Below, piece by piece: positions 11,981 to 26,000 of a stretch of 64,000 bases of DNA. This DNA comes from Otis tarda. Taxonomy: Eukaryota > Chordata > Aves > Otidiformes > Otididae. Under the pieces are notes generated by a model. It was not told where the DNA came from and did not search any database. It was given only the letters and a program-made list of their open reading frames with translations. Made by a program: the position numbers and the translations under genes. The stretch is from positions 938,501-1,002,500 of the forward strand of contig CM048576.1 of the NCBI GenBank assembly GCA_026413225.1. The letters run 5' to 3'. Each line of letters begins with the position of its first letter. Position 1 is the stretch's first letter.

Positions 11981-13000
11981 GGGCTGTCCTCACCACATAA
12001 ACCCAAACACTGATGAATTTGGGTGACCTACTACAGGGGCAAACTCAAGGGCTTTAAATCAGAAAGTTAAAGCTGCGTAAATGTACCGGTATTTTGCCAA
12101 AGTAAGGGTTTTTTCACTTATTCTCTTTTCGTCCAACAGCTCCCACACACACAATCAGCTGCCACACGGAGAGGAAAAAAAAAAAAGAAAGTGATGGAAA
12201 TGACAGCAGAGTAACAGAAAAACTAAAACATTTTCACAGCCTTGTCTGCTGGTTTTAAGTGCATTTCACCACAGCTCAAAATTACATTATTTAGTATCAA
12301 TTATCCTTCGATTGAAGCTCGGAGAGGTGGCAAGGCTAGCATTTTTATCTCATTAGCATGTCTTGCCTGCTAACCATTTGCTATATTCCCTCCCTTTGAT
12401 CCTGCCTTTGATTATATTGTGTGACAAAAGCCCATGTAATCTACTATTATTTCCATTAATAGCAAATCTGCCCTCCTCTTTGACAAGCCAATTTATTATC
12501 ATTGCAGCGTCTTTGTGCATCTCAGCCAGGTTGACGCCCTCTTCCCCGCCCCAGCGGTGCAGGATTGGCAGGTGTTGATCCAGCCTGGATGGCATGAGGA
12601 CCTTGGGAGTGTCATCAAACAGAGCTCAAAATATTGACACTCTAATGGCAAGCAGAAGAGAATGAGATGGTACGGCGAGGTGACGCAGTTCAAGTAGGTT
12701 TGCTCTTTGCCCCAGAAAGATGCAATGGATGAAGGTGCAGAAAGAGGTCTTTAGGGAGGTGAGATCCATCAGTGACCTATGAACATGACCAACTTGGTTT
12801 TGAACCCTGGGCAAGCTGTATCCGCCCCTCATCACCCATTTCTTCTGTCCTACTTGGTGTCCAGACACAAGTCTGGATGACAGTAAGACAAATCTCAGAT
12901 CTTGATCTGTCTTTCCAAAGTCATGTTGAGAAATGCAACTTATACACCCGGAAATATAATTCTCATTGGCTTTTTTTTTTTGAATGCAGTTTTGCAGTCA

Positions 13001-13149
13001 GAATCATAGAATCATACAATCATTAGGGTTGGAAGGGACCTTTAAAGGCCATCCAGTCCAACCCCCCTGCACGGAGCAGGGACATCTCCAGCCAGATCAG
13101 GTTGCTCAGAGCCCTGTCCAACCTGGCCTAGAACGTTTCCAGGGATGGG
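13001..13149 (-). mobile_element. CR1 LINE 3' fragment
   Basis: The plus strand opens with inverted copies of the CR1 terminal octamer (AATCATAGAATCATAC), so the element's 3' end is at 13001 and it reads on the minus strand. It continues with the family's conserved block (GGTTGGAAGGGACC, then CATCCAGTCCAACC, then GGACATCTCCAGCCAGATC) and stops after AGGGATGGG. Only about 150 bp of a normally 4-5 kb element remain, the usual severe 5' truncation. As is normal for CR1, there is no poly-A tail and no target-site duplication is evident. The neighbouring T11 tract at 12971 is unrelated. Confidence 0.95.
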
Positions 13150-16100
13150 TGCTGAAGCCAGAGCGGGTCTTTACAAGCCCAGCTTTGACAAACTGAATCA
13201 GGTGGGCATTATGAAGCCAGCTTGAATTGCTTCTGTCATTATTTGGCTAACCCTGGGCTGACGATGAAGTTCTCCTTCGATCTAGGCTTTAACAATGATG
13301 CTCCCATGGTGAAGACTCAATGACTTTAAATAGGATGCCCCCCCTACACAGCCCCAGCCTTTCCCTTTTCCAGGAAGATGAACCAGCCTTGACTGCCCTT
13401 CTCTGTCTACTTCAAGTGTAAGCATCCATTTCTCACCTCAAAAGAGATGCTCTTAAAATAAACCACCAGTGTTGTGAAAATACCAACTCCAGCACTACAA
13501 AAGGATAATCACGGTTCTTAACTTGAACGCAGTGCGCAGCGCTTATTTTTTTTTCCATACCCTTCCAGTCTAAAAAGGGAGTGGGAAATGAGCCCTGCTT
13601 GAAAAATAATAAGGTTTTTTTTGGTGGGAACCAGTTATCTACGGCAGCATGGAAGAGAATAAAGCCATTAAGAAGGGGGAGCCTCATCAATGTGTGGGTT
13701 GAAACTCAGCAAAATCTCCTGTCGGAGATACAAAAGATTCAGGTCCAGGTAACAATGCTGCCTCTCATCCTCCCCTTTTGTTAAAATTTCTCCTTCTACC
13801 TGGAAATTAAAAGCAAATGAGTGGCCCAAGGTGGTGAGTTTGCCTTTGAGGCGTGTTCGGCTCTGTTGCACTACCATTGCAGTGGAGTTTCTTCTAAATT
13901 AACTCTGGCTCTCGGTGAACACGGAAAGGATTCGCAGCTGTAGTTTCCAAGCTAGCCACATTTTAAGAACCTCATTTGATGTTTTCTGATCCTAATGTGG
14001 AGAAGTATCAGGTCCTCAGTCTCAGCATGGAGGTCAGGATGCATGTAGAGGCATTTCCAAGGCCAGACCAGAAGAGCATCCCATGCGAAGAGCATCCACT
14101 TGTGCCTCAGAGCAAATCCAAACAGCTCCATCATCGCGTCTAATGGAAATATGATCTTGGTAGAAAACACATTCCCACCTATGTGTTTTATTTCTCCTCC
14201 TCTCCAGCATTTAAAACCCCCAGAATATGGATTTTATCCCTTACATCTGTCTGATTTTCTGTTTTAAAAGTATTTTTCTTAAAAAATAGAATTGAATCTT
14301 GCTACTTTTTTGTTTCACCCAGCACTAGTGAGTCCCACAGACTGATTTGACTCAGCAAAGTCTTGATCTGATTTATTTTACGAGATAAACTGAGTGCAAA
14401 CATGCTGTCTATTTGCAGTATTTTATCGTGTTTCAGGGCGACTCCCAGCACTGTAAAATAATTTGAAAAGAGGTTTATGATTTACCTTTGAACTGCAAAG
14501 TCCAGCCGCGAGGAACAAGCACGGGAAAGAGAACTTAATATGGGTCAAAACCCCTTGTGTCCGGCTCGCAATGTGGATGGTCCCAATTTCCTGCGAGATT
14601 CCCACCAAAAAAAGGGATGCGCCCGCTTCAAGAGATGCTCCAGGCACATGGGGAAACCTTTGTCTGCTGCTTTGCAAATCAGCAGGCAGGGATCTTTTTA
14701 TTGTCTGAACATGGAGATTTAATAAATATTAAAGAATCTAAAGCGTGAGGGATTTTCTAGAGCAAATTGCAAAAGACTTTTTGCAGGAAAAAATAGAAAA
14801 TGTTTGTCATTCTCCTGAGTTCTAGTTTAGGTAAAATGAAAAAAAAAAAAAAAAGAAGGGGGGGCGGGAAGCCAAAAAGGACCTTTTTTGGTCCAAGAAG
14901 TGTCCACATATGGATTTTCAGGCCCGTGTGTGTAGACAAGCCCTTTGGAGAGCTGTTGGGCCCTGGAGCTCAGCAGCGGCGGTGAAAGCATTCCTCCCTG
15001 AAACCTGCTTCTGGTAGGCAGAAGGTCAGACTACATTATCCCCCAAATCCCCCCGGATTTCGAAATCTATGCATGTTAACTGCTTATTTCTCTCTTGCTT
15101 TTATTAATTCATAAATAAATGAATGGAGTGGGTTGATTCTTCTTCTTCTTCTTTTTTTTTTTAATCTTTGAAGTATTTTTGAAGAAAAATAATTGGCAAA
15201 GAACCCGTTCCTTTTCCCACTAGCTCTATGGATTCATTTAAGTTTTATAAGCACAATTTCGATTAGAATAAAGGCTTTATTAAAAATGACTGTAACAACA
15301 CCCTTCTGTATAGTATGCTCGTAACCCCTAAATACCCCTCTTTACATTCAGAGCATTCCCAAGGGGTCTCAGACATCTCGAAATCACCCAGAAAAGAAAA
15401 CACCAAATGACCAGCCTTTAGGAACACCGTTGCGTGGCCATACACTCCAAAAACAACCCCGTGTTTTCTTCTGCAATGGATGCAGATGGAAGATGAGTGT
15501 TTAAGATGGAAGCAAGAGACATGTGTGGCTCCGTGCGGCCACCACCAAGCTTCAAGCCAACCATGAAGGTTTTGGAACCTTCCTGAGACTCTGAGCTTTT
15601 ATTTTATTTTTTTTTTTTTGGAGCAGAGGAGGGTGGAAACATGGCAGAAATGGTGATGGTTAGCTGAGAAAATAGGGCTGGATGTTGGAGCTCAGTTGAT
15701 GGTTGCTTTGGTCCTGGGTTGTTGAGATTTGCTCTTAGGACAGCGGTAAACGAAGACGACTCCCATGGATGGTTTCTCTCTGGTTTTGTGCCAAAAACAC
15801 CCCAGATTCTGTCTCCCCAGCAAAGTCACATTGACAGAGGAGAGCCTCTACGTGCCACGTGGCTACCTCCACTTCCGTGTTCCTGCAAAATGGTTCAGCT
15901 GGAGAATCAGCCTTGTCAAAGCCTGTTAATTGCTTTACTGCCTTTCCACGCAACGTCTCCGCTTGGTCAAAAGCCTGGCTGTAAAAATCTCTACGTGGGG
16001 GAAAACCAGCACAGAGAGAAAAATCCCGATTTGCATTCGTGGAAGGAAGCACTTGATTATTATTCCATTATCTATGCATTATTTTTATCGCCAAGTTATA

Positions 16101-18924
16101 ACTCTTAGGTCTATTATCCAGCGTGGTAGGTAGAGTAGGTGTCTTCATAAACAGGGAGAAAGGCTTAAATACTCTCTCAGAGTGAATTAAAATGGAAACC
16201 CAGGTGAACTGATCAAGTTTTATTATCTTTTGAATACAGGCTTTCAGGGGTTTTGTAGAAAACTAACTACTCCAGTGCTATACAGAACCTAATTCCCCCC
16301 TCGCAAAAATGGCAAAGCTTTCCAAGTTATCCTGAATTATAGATCGTAACTTGTTCCATTGACCAGTTTCACCTTTTCCTATATGAAAACAGGACAAGTT
16401 TATTCTTTCTTTTTCCAAATCTGCAGCGTGTTTATGATGCAAGAGCACTGTATGGTGGGATCTGTTGGATCACGGGCGTGATTTTCCCTTACACGCTCTA
16501 GCAACAAGCCCAGTTTTGCATTCTTTTTTGGACAGGTACCATTCTTTAACCTTTGTCTCTGGCCATTGCTATTCCAGAATAATATTCTCACCTGCATGAA
16601 GGGACTTGGCAAGAAAAGAAAGTCATGAGCAGAGTTCTAGGAGTAGTAGAGTGATCCCAGCAAGAAAGCAAAGAGAAAATGCGCACAGAGGAAAGAGCAA
16701 GAAAAAACACTTGTCTCCATTTTGGACATCCCAAGAGCTTATCCAACAAATAAAAAACCTTAAAGAACAGGAATAGAGTTTTATTTTCTTGCTGATTTTT
16801 GTTGTTGCTCCTAGACAACTCTTTCAGGCAAGGGAAGTTACAGCCAGCGCTCCACACTTTCACCCCAAATCACGCCCAGCATCACCCGGGAAATGTATCA
16901 TCTCCAGAGGCGATCATCAGCTATGGGGCAAAACATCGGCGCCTCGGAAATAGGCATTTGTGCCCCTCCGAGTCACTGGGAGGGAGTTATTGGAGTAAAT
17001 TGCCAGCAAACAAATAGAGGGGGAAAAAAAATAATCAGAGCATCCCATTTTAGCGTGGCTGGGAGCAGTCGGGCTGCAGCAACTCTGCAAAATTGATTTA
17101 CTACTTATTAAATGAGAGCAGTGGCGACAGCGCTTAAGGAAAAAAAAATCAAATTAAGGCGAGAAGAGCTTCAAGCAAAAAAAAATGGGGGAAAAAAGGG
17201 AAAAAAATAAAAGGGAAATGCAAGTTAATGGAAGCTTCAATCACAAGGTGGCACGAGCCACGGGAGGCTGTGACAGTGACAGCTCACACTTATTGCTGGG
17301 AACATTCTCTTCTGGAGAGCATGTGTGGGGCCAGTGGGATGGATTTGGGGATGGGGGGACAGATCTGGGGCTTGTTTTGACCTCCTGCCCAAAGCTGTCC
17401 TCTGGACACATGGTTTTCCTCACCCACCTCATTGCAATATCCCCGGTGAAGGAGAAAAATGTGAGCGCAAAGGCAGTGCTGGGGTTTTAGGACCTTCGAA
17501 TCCTGACTCTGGTTGTTTTTTCCCCTCTACAGAAGAGACCAGAAAGCAGCCAACATCTCGCCCTCCCTCCGGTGGAGTTCAATGGGCTGAGTTATATGGG
17601 CGGGCAGGATGTTCTATGGATCCCTTATGACACTAAAAACTATTGAAAAGCTTTTTTGCCATGACCCATTTAGATCCTCGCGCAGTTTCATTTCCTCTCC
17701 CATCTGTCACACCTTTAAAAGCAGAGCTTTAGCATCTCATCTCGCTCAAGCGTTCTCCCAGTAACTCTCTCCTCCACTTCTCAAAAACCTTTCCAAGCTT
17801 CCACCCTCTCTTCCCCCAACACGAAAAATAGCTGAAGTAGGTTCGCAGGGCTGACTCGGGGCATCCCTAACAGAACCTGAGCCATGTCCACCCACGCGGA
17901 AAAGCCAAAATCCCTCCCAAGCCAGGTACCCCAGATCCAAGCATCTGTGTCCATCCCGAGCTGTTTGCATCTCCGAGTTTTCTACACCGCAGCTCTCCTC
18001 TGCAGCTAATTGGCACGACCTTGGGTGTAACTCCTTTTCTACGAGCCCTTGACGGGTGTCTGCTCCGAAGACGAATTAGTTATTTAGGTAGCAATCAGCT
18101 CCCCTGGTTGAGTCGAAATGCGTCCATCCCTCTTCAAGCCTATTAAGGGCTGGGATAAACTTTCCGGCTAATGCACGCCGCAAATCCACTACCACTCTGG
18201 AGATGTCAAGCACCTACATAATTTTTGTTATTGGCTAATGAAAAAATTCCTTGGGAGGAGGAAAATAAAGGGAAGATGACGGTGCCAATAGCGATTCTGA
18301 GCTCCAGTTAAGTGGGTTTCGTTGTCTGTCTCTATTTATCTCCAGCTCTGATTTCCTCTGTTAAGGTCAGACACTGGCTTGGGCAGGAGTTGTGCATCAC
18401 GCCGAGAGTTCAGCATCATCCACTCTTCGAGGACCGGCAAGACCCAGAGGATGCGGAGATACCAAGCCTTGTTTTGGGGAAGAGAGGGCTCCGCATGTGC
18501 CTGCCCAGCCTCCTTCCCAAAGCTCTTGGGACCAACAAAGGCAAATAAAAGAGCTCAGATTTCACCCGCAGAAGAAAAATTTATGCTGAAAACTCACCCA
18601 AACCTGGAGATAAGGAAGCCCCTGGGTGATAATGCATGATGCCACAATACTCAGCCCATGTGTGCAATGATTGTGTTGGGTCCACCTTCAAGGAGACAGT
18701 TCTGCTCATCCGTCCCTCAACCAAACCCCTTTTCCCATCAGGATAAATCTCCTGAGAGTCTTTCCACATAATGAGAAGTCTTCTCTGAGCTGCGCAGTGG
18801 GGGAATGAAAACCCTTCAAGGCTTTGTGCACTAAACCGGTGCTGAAGCAGCAGCAGAGGGTGCAACCAAAACCCTTCCTTTTCTGCTTAACTCATTTTTT
18901 TTTCTTTTTTTCACATTTTCACAG
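13150..18924. other. Unique non-coding DNA
   Basis: No gene or interspersed repeat was recognised. Landmarks are A16 at 14839-14854 followed by a G7 run, a TTC microsatellite at 15137-15162, T12 near 15608, and several A8-A9 tracts between 17000 and 17200. The patch at about 18000-18250 keeps scattered CpGs in AT-rich DNA (GAATTAG, GCTAATGCACG, TTGGCTAATG) and may be conserved regulatory DNA. Open frames stay at or below 129 codons and lack domain character. Confidence 0.55.
15137..15162. repeat. (TTC)5 microsatellite with poly-T
   Basis: Five tandem TTC units run directly into a T11 tract. It is a short pure microsatellite likely to vary in length between individuals, and nothing ties it to function. 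Confidence 0.9.
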
Positions 18925-19500
18925 CCGGCCACGGGGATGAACAAACAGCACAGCAACGCTGGGGGCCCTCCCCTGGAATTAAGGCCAGCCGCTGATACGG
19001 TCGAGATGGACTCTTGATTGCAGAGGAGGGATGACGGCGAGGGCAGGATGCCAAGCAGCCCTGTAATCCACACCGACGTGCTCGCCGTGTGCCCGAATAG
19101 ACGCTTCACTTTATGTTTTTACCTGAATATCTCTGATTTTGCAGCCGGGACCAAAAAGCATCCTCGGGCAGTTAAATGATTCATTTTAAGACGCCTAAAT
19201 TCGACTTTTCTTCCTTTCCTTCATCAGGACCCCCCTCCCTGAGCGCTGAGCATGCAATGACAGCGGGGAGGGGAGATGCGCAGGATGCGTTATTTAATTA
19301 GCGTTGGCCTTTAAACGGGCTGAAACCAAGGTGGCATTTATCTGCGAAGTCAACCCAGCAGAAGAAAAGAAACATAAACCGATTAAAACAGCAACAAAAA
19401 AAAATCTACCAAAAGACTTGGAAAAATATCAGGCCCCTCTACGCCTGTTACAACCCGCTGCTGCACCCAAGCGTGCTACCGGGCGGGGGGGCGGAATTTG
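18925..19500. promoter_or_regulatory. Second CpG-rich block
   Basis: About 25 CpGs were counted from 18925 to 19350, and six more from 19441 to 19495. At about 52% GC this approaches the expected number, whereas the flanks are depleted. The block holds a TAATTA core (19295-19300) next to GCGTTGG, and GATTCATTTTAAGACG near 19178. No TATA box or convincing start codon was found. It could be a CpG-island enhancer or a TATA-less promoter of a non-coding transcript. A 99-codon frame (19304-19603) inside it has no domain features. Confidence 0.35.
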
Positions 19501-19640
19501 CTTCCCTTCCTCCCCAGCTGCAGATGCAACTGCTCTAATAAGCTGTAACTTTCCTTCCCATTTGGAAGTAATGAGATATAATCTGTTTAATTCTAGTCTT
19601 TGAGCTCTTTTGGCGGCCTTTTTCTATCCCCCTTTTCTGG

Positions 19641-19789
19641 TTTTTTTTTTCTTTTTTTTTTTTTTCTTTTTAAAGGAAAACTCCGTCATGAAGCAAAAGA
19701 TTTTCTAATCACCGGCTCTAATTACAAAGCAGACTAAATTGCCATAAAGTTTTTTCTTTTTTTTTCTTTTTTTTTTTCTTTTTTTTTTT
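19641..19789. repeat. Paired poly-pyrimidine tracts
   Basis: Two tracts (19641-19671 and 19750-19789) consist of T runs of 7-14 broken only by single C bases. They are separated by about 80 bp of AT-rich unique sequence. They could be decayed poly-A tails of minus-strand retrocopies or plain low-complexity DNA. No retrotransposed body was recognised. Confidence 0.85.
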
Positions 19790-22700
19790 GCAAAACTGCC
19801 TTAAATATAATGAAGAATAATTAAAAATCAAACAAGCAGCTGCAGACTGGAGTGGCTGGTGGAGGTTAGGCTGGGGAGAGATGGGAGGAAGGAGCTATGG
19901 CTTTGAAGGAGCTTTCGTGTAAGACCAGTTAGGTACAAATATCAGCGGGGGGAGCTGAGAGGGAGATGTTGACCACCACCATCCAGGCAAAATGGGCTGT
20001 TCCTGGGGGTTAAAAATACCCTACATGGGTATTTTTTGAAGTACATCAATTTGTCAGGCTGAAAGAGTCCCCAAACCAGTCAGAATTCACCCCAATTCTT
20101 GCAGAAAGCCAAAAGCAGGAAGACTTTGATGAAAATCATCCTGATTTCTGCCATCCCAGCAAACGTCTTGGTAACTGGGAGGATGATGGAGAGCCTTGAA
20201 GATCCAGATTGGAGGCCACGGATGGCTGTGTCTACACAAGAGCCCTCACTGCAAAACCCAACCCCAGCAGGGGAATGGTGAGATCCCACTGGAAAATATC
20301 CCGTTGCATCCAACACATTCCCACTCAGCCGAAGCAGTCCAGGAGGACGGAGAGGCTTCATTAGCGGCAATCAATGGTTTCCATAGCGACAAATGTAAGC
20401 ACGGTCTCCATCAGGCACTGTCCTGGGAAAAGAAAAGCAGGGCAAAAAGTGCTACCTGTGCTCAAGCTGTGGGTACGGCAGAGAAGCAAGCTGAGATTTT
20501 AGCTGGGAGAGAGTATGTAAGGAAATAGGGATGAATACAGAACCAGAAAGCAAAGGGGTTTTTTTTGGTTTATGGCTGAGCTATTCGTGCCAGACCTGTT
20601 GCATCTCTCCATCAGGACCAGAACATCTCAGCCGCTGAGGAATGCCCCGGTGGGTTGGGTATAATGGTGATGGATGGCATTTAAGCTGCAGCAGATCTTC
20701 ACTCTTGGTACACAGCTTCCACAGACTGACTTTTTAGGAGCAATTCACCCTGGAAAAATAAGTCCTGGCTTGACTTATCCTAGAAAAGGAAGAAGCTTGA
20801 AGGACTGGCTCCCACAAGTTCGTACCCAGCAGATCAGACGCTCTACATCGCTCTGAAAGCCAGCGAGTTGCTAAAATACAGCAAAAAAAAAAAAAATAAA
20901 GTTCAAGCTGGGGTTTATTACATGCAGTGATAGTTTCATACGGTTCATAAATCACCCTATTTCGCAGGTGTCAAAGGTCTTCTTCGGAGCAGGTACACGT
21001 TGGCACTTGTGTCCTTGCAGGCAGCCATGCTACCCAATTAACTTCCCTCTCCTCTCTCTGTGCTCCTGCAATTCATTTGCTTAGTAAAGTCTGAAAGGGA
21101 GCTCCAATAAAATCCAGGTCTGCACATCCCTCATACAATTCCTTCCACAAACAGGGAGGGGATTTTTTTTTTTATATCAGAGCCGCAGAAAGACACCGAA
21201 TTAATTTAAGAGCGTAAAACCAACAGGCTCTGCATGTGCCGGGATGAGATGCTCTGCAGGAAATGTCCCCGCTGTGACCAGCACGAAGGTTAAATCGCTT
21301 AAAAAAAATTTTTAAAAGACCAGATGCACAAGCTGGCGACGTGCCAGACAACTTTCATACCCAGATTTGCTTCAACCCCCAAAATATTTTCGGTCAGAGC
21401 CTTCTGTGTCGGTTTTGACAAATCAGTGTGGAGTGAAAAAAACGGGAAAAAAAAAAAAAAAAAGCCCCCAAAAATGTTGGTCTGGCATTTAGCCAAGCTG
21501 CTCTCATCTCCATGCTTCACCAGGGAGCTGGCTGAAACCCTAAATAATTTCCTACAGGTGTCCTGAGACTCTTGCTGCTCCCTCCGGATAAACCTGTTGA
21601 AAATATTTAGCGTGGGTGGTTGAACGAATATCTCCTGAAAATCAACAACAGGTTACACATCTCCCTCCAGGTTCCTCAAACCGCATGTCCTGAGCCTGGA
21701 GGAAAAACAAAAAAAAAAAATTCAGATTGAGCAAAGTGCCAGCTTCAATTTCACTGAAAGCCAGAGGTTTTCAGCAGGTGCTGATCTGTGGTGAGCAGGA
21801 GCTGTGTTTCCTGCAAAATCTACATTTCCACAGCTGTTCCCATGCAGCCTCAGGGCTAAATCCAGTTTTCTCCAGGTTTGACCAAAAAGATCTTATTCAT
21901 TTCAGGGAAAAAACCTGATTAAATAGACTGGCAGAAGGGCAGCTTTAATGTGAGTTGAACCCTTATCAGACACCGGAGAATCCACACACTTGTGATGTCA
22001 CCGACACTGCAAGATCCCTACCCATGGGAGACGAGGGGCTGTGGTGGATAATGCAGATTTTTAGGGTCTGCTGATGGGTTTTGGGGACAGGAGCACAGTC
22101 TCCCTGGGCCAACCCCAACACTCCCCTCCATGCTGGCAGCCAACAACGTGCTGGAGCCCCATTGCGGACAAATCGGTGAAATTATCAAAAAAAAAAAAAC
22201 ATCGACCTCACATTAACAGGTGGTAGGGGGAGCAAAATATTTAATTTTTCCCTTCCCATGTCCTAAGGAAAACCCAGGGGCAGGGAAAAGTGAGCATGGA
22301 ATTATTTGAACTGTATTTTTTCTCCTGAGGTGGGAATAAAAAGGAATTTGTTGTTGAGTTGCACCCAACGAGGTCTTCCCGAGCATCCTCGTGGGAGGAG
22401 GGGATGATGCTCACTCAGCTCTGATTAACATGGATGCCATGGGCCATGGGGAAACACAATACTGCTGTCGATACGGCCCACGATGTTCATGAAAGTCGTT
22501 TGGAAAAGCAGGTTTTGAAGTGGTGTGATCCACACGGAGATTTTTCAATACCTAATCACCCACGGAGCCGCTCGGCGCGATGCTGAAGGGAACTGTGCGG
22601 CCATTCAAACAAATAGCATTTGGAAAGTGTGATTTCCTTTCATTAATCAATTGATGACTTCAACCTCCTTGGCCAGGGGTTTTAGGCTTGGTTTTAATCC

Positions 22701-22839
22701 CTCTTTCTCCATCTTTTCTTCCAAACTCATCAAATTCTGCTTTTCTCCGTCATTGAGTCGCAAGCCCCACTGCAAAAAGGACTGAAACTCTCCAACCATG
22801 AAGCTTTTGCTCAAAATTACTGATACAAATTCATGTCTC

Positions 22840-23060
22840 CTCTTAAATCCTGAGGCTCCGCAATGATTGTGACATTTATTTAATATGTGTGTCTATAATT
22901 AGGTTGATTTTACGGTGAAGAGCAGAAAATTGCATTTGGGGAAGTTATCATATTATTTATTTCTTTTTAGGTGCAGGTGAGAAAATAAAAATGAAGATGC
23001 ACTCGGCAAACTTGGTGCGAGCTATTTTTTTTAATTGTAGATTAATTATTCCAAGTGACA
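22840..23060. promoter_or_regulatory. Candidate AT-rich regulatory block
   Basis: This unique block has two TAATTA homeodomain cores (22896-22901 and 23043-23048), ATTGCATTTGG near 22930, GTTATCAT near 22946 and an E-box-like CAGGTG near 22974. Such clustering resembles conserved developmental enhancers. TAATTA is frequent by chance in DNA this AT-rich, so the call is weak without alignment. Confidence 0.25.
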
Positions 23061-26000
23061 GACATACCTGGGACTGAGCTGAAGAGCAAGTAAACAACCT
23101 CCCCCTTCCAATTCCTATTCAATTTGCGTTGCAAACTATTATTTAAAATGAGCTGTAAACAAGACCGTCTGTAGCGCTGAAATTTCCAGCCTCTCAAACT
23201 GTGTTTTTTTTCTCCAAATCGGGATGAGAAAGAGTGAAATTGGAGATTCGTGAAACTCCAAAAAGCTTCAATTTAGAAACAGGCAGCTACATGACACGGG
23301 GTGTTAAAAATGTGTATTAATATCAAACGGCATAACTCAACCCTGCAGTTAATGGAACATCTGAAGTTTGCTAAAATTCCTTTTTTTTAGATGTTATCAG
23401 AGCAGAATAAGAAAGTTGAAACCATCTTTCACTCGCAAAGTGCCCAAATGACTCCGTCGCTGTACATTTCTGCCAAACTCCTCTGAAGGACGTAAAATTC
23501 TCCCTTTAAAGCACTCCAGCCAACTTGGCACATCACCGACCCAAGCACTGGGTTCCAACCCTATGGTTGGGACTGAGCCCTTGGTCCTAGAGAAAAGAAT
23601 CCTGTAAATAGATGAGAAAGTAAGTCGAAATAAGTTGGGGCAGCCCAAGCCGGCACGGAGCAGAGCCATTGTATTTCTTGCCTCTCCTCAGTGTGCTTGG
23701 AGCACGGTCCGACCGGGACCTTGGATAAACACTTGGCATTTTAAAAGCCCTTTTAAAAGTCGAGGGGTTTGGGAAGTCAACAGAGAAAGTGAAACGTGCT
23801 GCAAAACTCCCTCTGAAAACTCTTAGGGAGATTTTTTGTCTCCCGAGGTTCTTCACGCAGCTCACTCCTCAGCACCGCGGCTGCTCTCCTCCTGCAAATC
23901 CCCTCGACAATGTTGGGCTAATTCCAGCCAACGGCACATGTAGTTCAACTGAATTTGGGGGGGGAAGAGCTGGGAAGGGGCAGGGTCAATCCCGTCCTCT
24001 CCATCCCCCCACGTGGGTGATGGGACCCCACCTCTCGTCTTGCCCCTAATTCAATCGCACCCTTTGCTTCTCATTAGGGATGCACACGTAACGCCCCGGG
24101 AAATTAATAATTTGGCCTCCATCGCGTACGCATGACTCTCCACAGATGAACGTAAAAGGAATTCAAGCATTTAAATGTGGTTTGGGTATTTTTTTCTTGT
24201 TAACATGATGGCAGGCAGAGATTTAAACAGATCTTAGAGAGATGTTCTATTCCCCTGTGCCCCTAAATTTCTCTGGGGATGGGCTTCTTTAGGGACATGG
24301 GTGGTATAAAATTGTCTCTATTTTTCGCGCGATGTGAAGCAAGTGGTGTTGCGCACTGGCGCATCAGCGGCAGAAGCATTTCTTCCTTGCTGGGGGTGTT
24401 CCTCAAATGAAAAACAGTAACAGAGACAGAAAATATTATTCCAGGGGATGGAGAAGCCCACAGGGATATGAAGACAGTTTTTTTTTTTCCTTTTAGAAGT
24501 TTCAGTTTTGTGGAAAAGTCTATAAAAAGGTGACATTTTTAACCATTTTTGCTCATTGCTTTGAACTTCCCAGTCTCGTCTTCAGAGGCACCAAGGCCCA
24601 GAAGGGCCAGAAGATGTAGTTTAATGAGACAAGTTTTAAAGGTCACTCTGTGTAATAAATCTGTGCTTTTTAATATTTAAACTTTTAAGGCATTTAAACC
24701 TTTAGGCTCCTGGGATTTGCTCCACCAGATCCAACTAGATCCATCAAGCTTAGAAAGCCTCTTGCCTCTGGGAATATCCGATTTCTTTGCCTGAGATGAA
24801 AAGGGTCTCTTTATCCGAGTCCATTGATCTGTCATAAATCAGGTGTCTTTAAATCCTTTAAATCACTCCAGCATGCTGGATAAGGTGTGGAGGAAACCTT
24901 ACCTAATTCCAAGCTCTTGGAGCTCCATCCATCTCTTGTTGCAAGGCGGCTGAGCAAGGGGATTTTGTCAACAAAGAAAGGTGATGCCTCCTAAAACTGT
25001 GCCAAAAAACCTCTTCCCTTACCTTGGCCAAGCTCCCTGCGCTCGAATTTAAAGGAAGAAGGGTGCCGAAGTGGATCGAGGAAAAAGCAGAACATGAAGC
25101 TCAGGTCTTTGCTACAAAACTGATGAGTTGGGACAAATCTGCCAGTTTTAGACGCCTGGGTGGCAGCTCAGAAACGCAGGGTGAGATTTACCTTCAGATC
25201 AAGGTCTTTTTGAGCCATATTTGTTTAAACGTCTCCAAATGATACCCCAGCAACATTTCAGATGTCCTCAGCCGAGCTTCCCCCAGCCCGACGCTGGCTT
25301 GGGGCTCCGCTCTAACGCGATGTCAAAGCCGATGTTGTTAGCACCCAATTGCCTTTCCATCGCCAAGCATTAAGGATGCTCTCGCTTGGAGGAGGTTAAT
25401 GTGCTCGTACGCTCTGAGCTGCTCAGCTGACTGGCAGTTTTCCTTATTGATATTGCAATCAAAATTAGATATTACTAAATTGAATCATTGCCTCATAATC
25501 AGGCGCAGGCCAGAGGCACAGGGGATGGTCAGATGGCAAATTTCGGATGGGTTTGCAAACGATGCTTCCAGGAACTGTATTTTTTTAAAGCCAATTTAGA
25601 AAAAAAAGTCATTTTTCTCTCTTGGGATCAAGACACAGAATATTTCTAAGGGTTCACCAGTGCCCAGTAACCCAAGAGGTTTTTGGACTCTCGCCTGTAA
25701 GACACATGGGAGAGGGGAAGACAGATCCCAAGGGAGAAAAGTCACCAAAAACCTATCAAAAATTGTTTTTAAAGAAAAAAAAAAAAGAGACAGATGGACA
25801 CGGGTTGTTAATGGAGGTCTAGAGCAACAACGTTTCCAGCAGAGGACAAGAAGAAAGACCCCAGGGGTCAAGAAGGTTTGTAGGAGAGATCTTTGCTTTC
25901 TATATTCTAAAAAGCTTCTGTATATAAAGAGAAATTGGCCCTGCTTTTGACTATTCCATCTCAGGCACAGTATACACAGGCTCTTGATGCATTACGGCAG

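Larger units (their letters stand above)
6261..13000. other. Unique non-coding DNA with A/T tracts
   Basis: No gene and no recognisable transposon. Simple-sequence landmarks are A13 near 6936, a T/G-rich tract at 8567-8640 (with T18 at 8621-8638), T14 at 8970-8983, A12 near 10680, A13 near 11427 and A12 near 12176. The sub-block 7080-7350 and the small CpG cluster 11825-11980 are described separately. Open frames of 132-154 codons near 8033-9263 and 10712-11282 overlap one another in several frames and look like chance. Confidence 0.6.
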
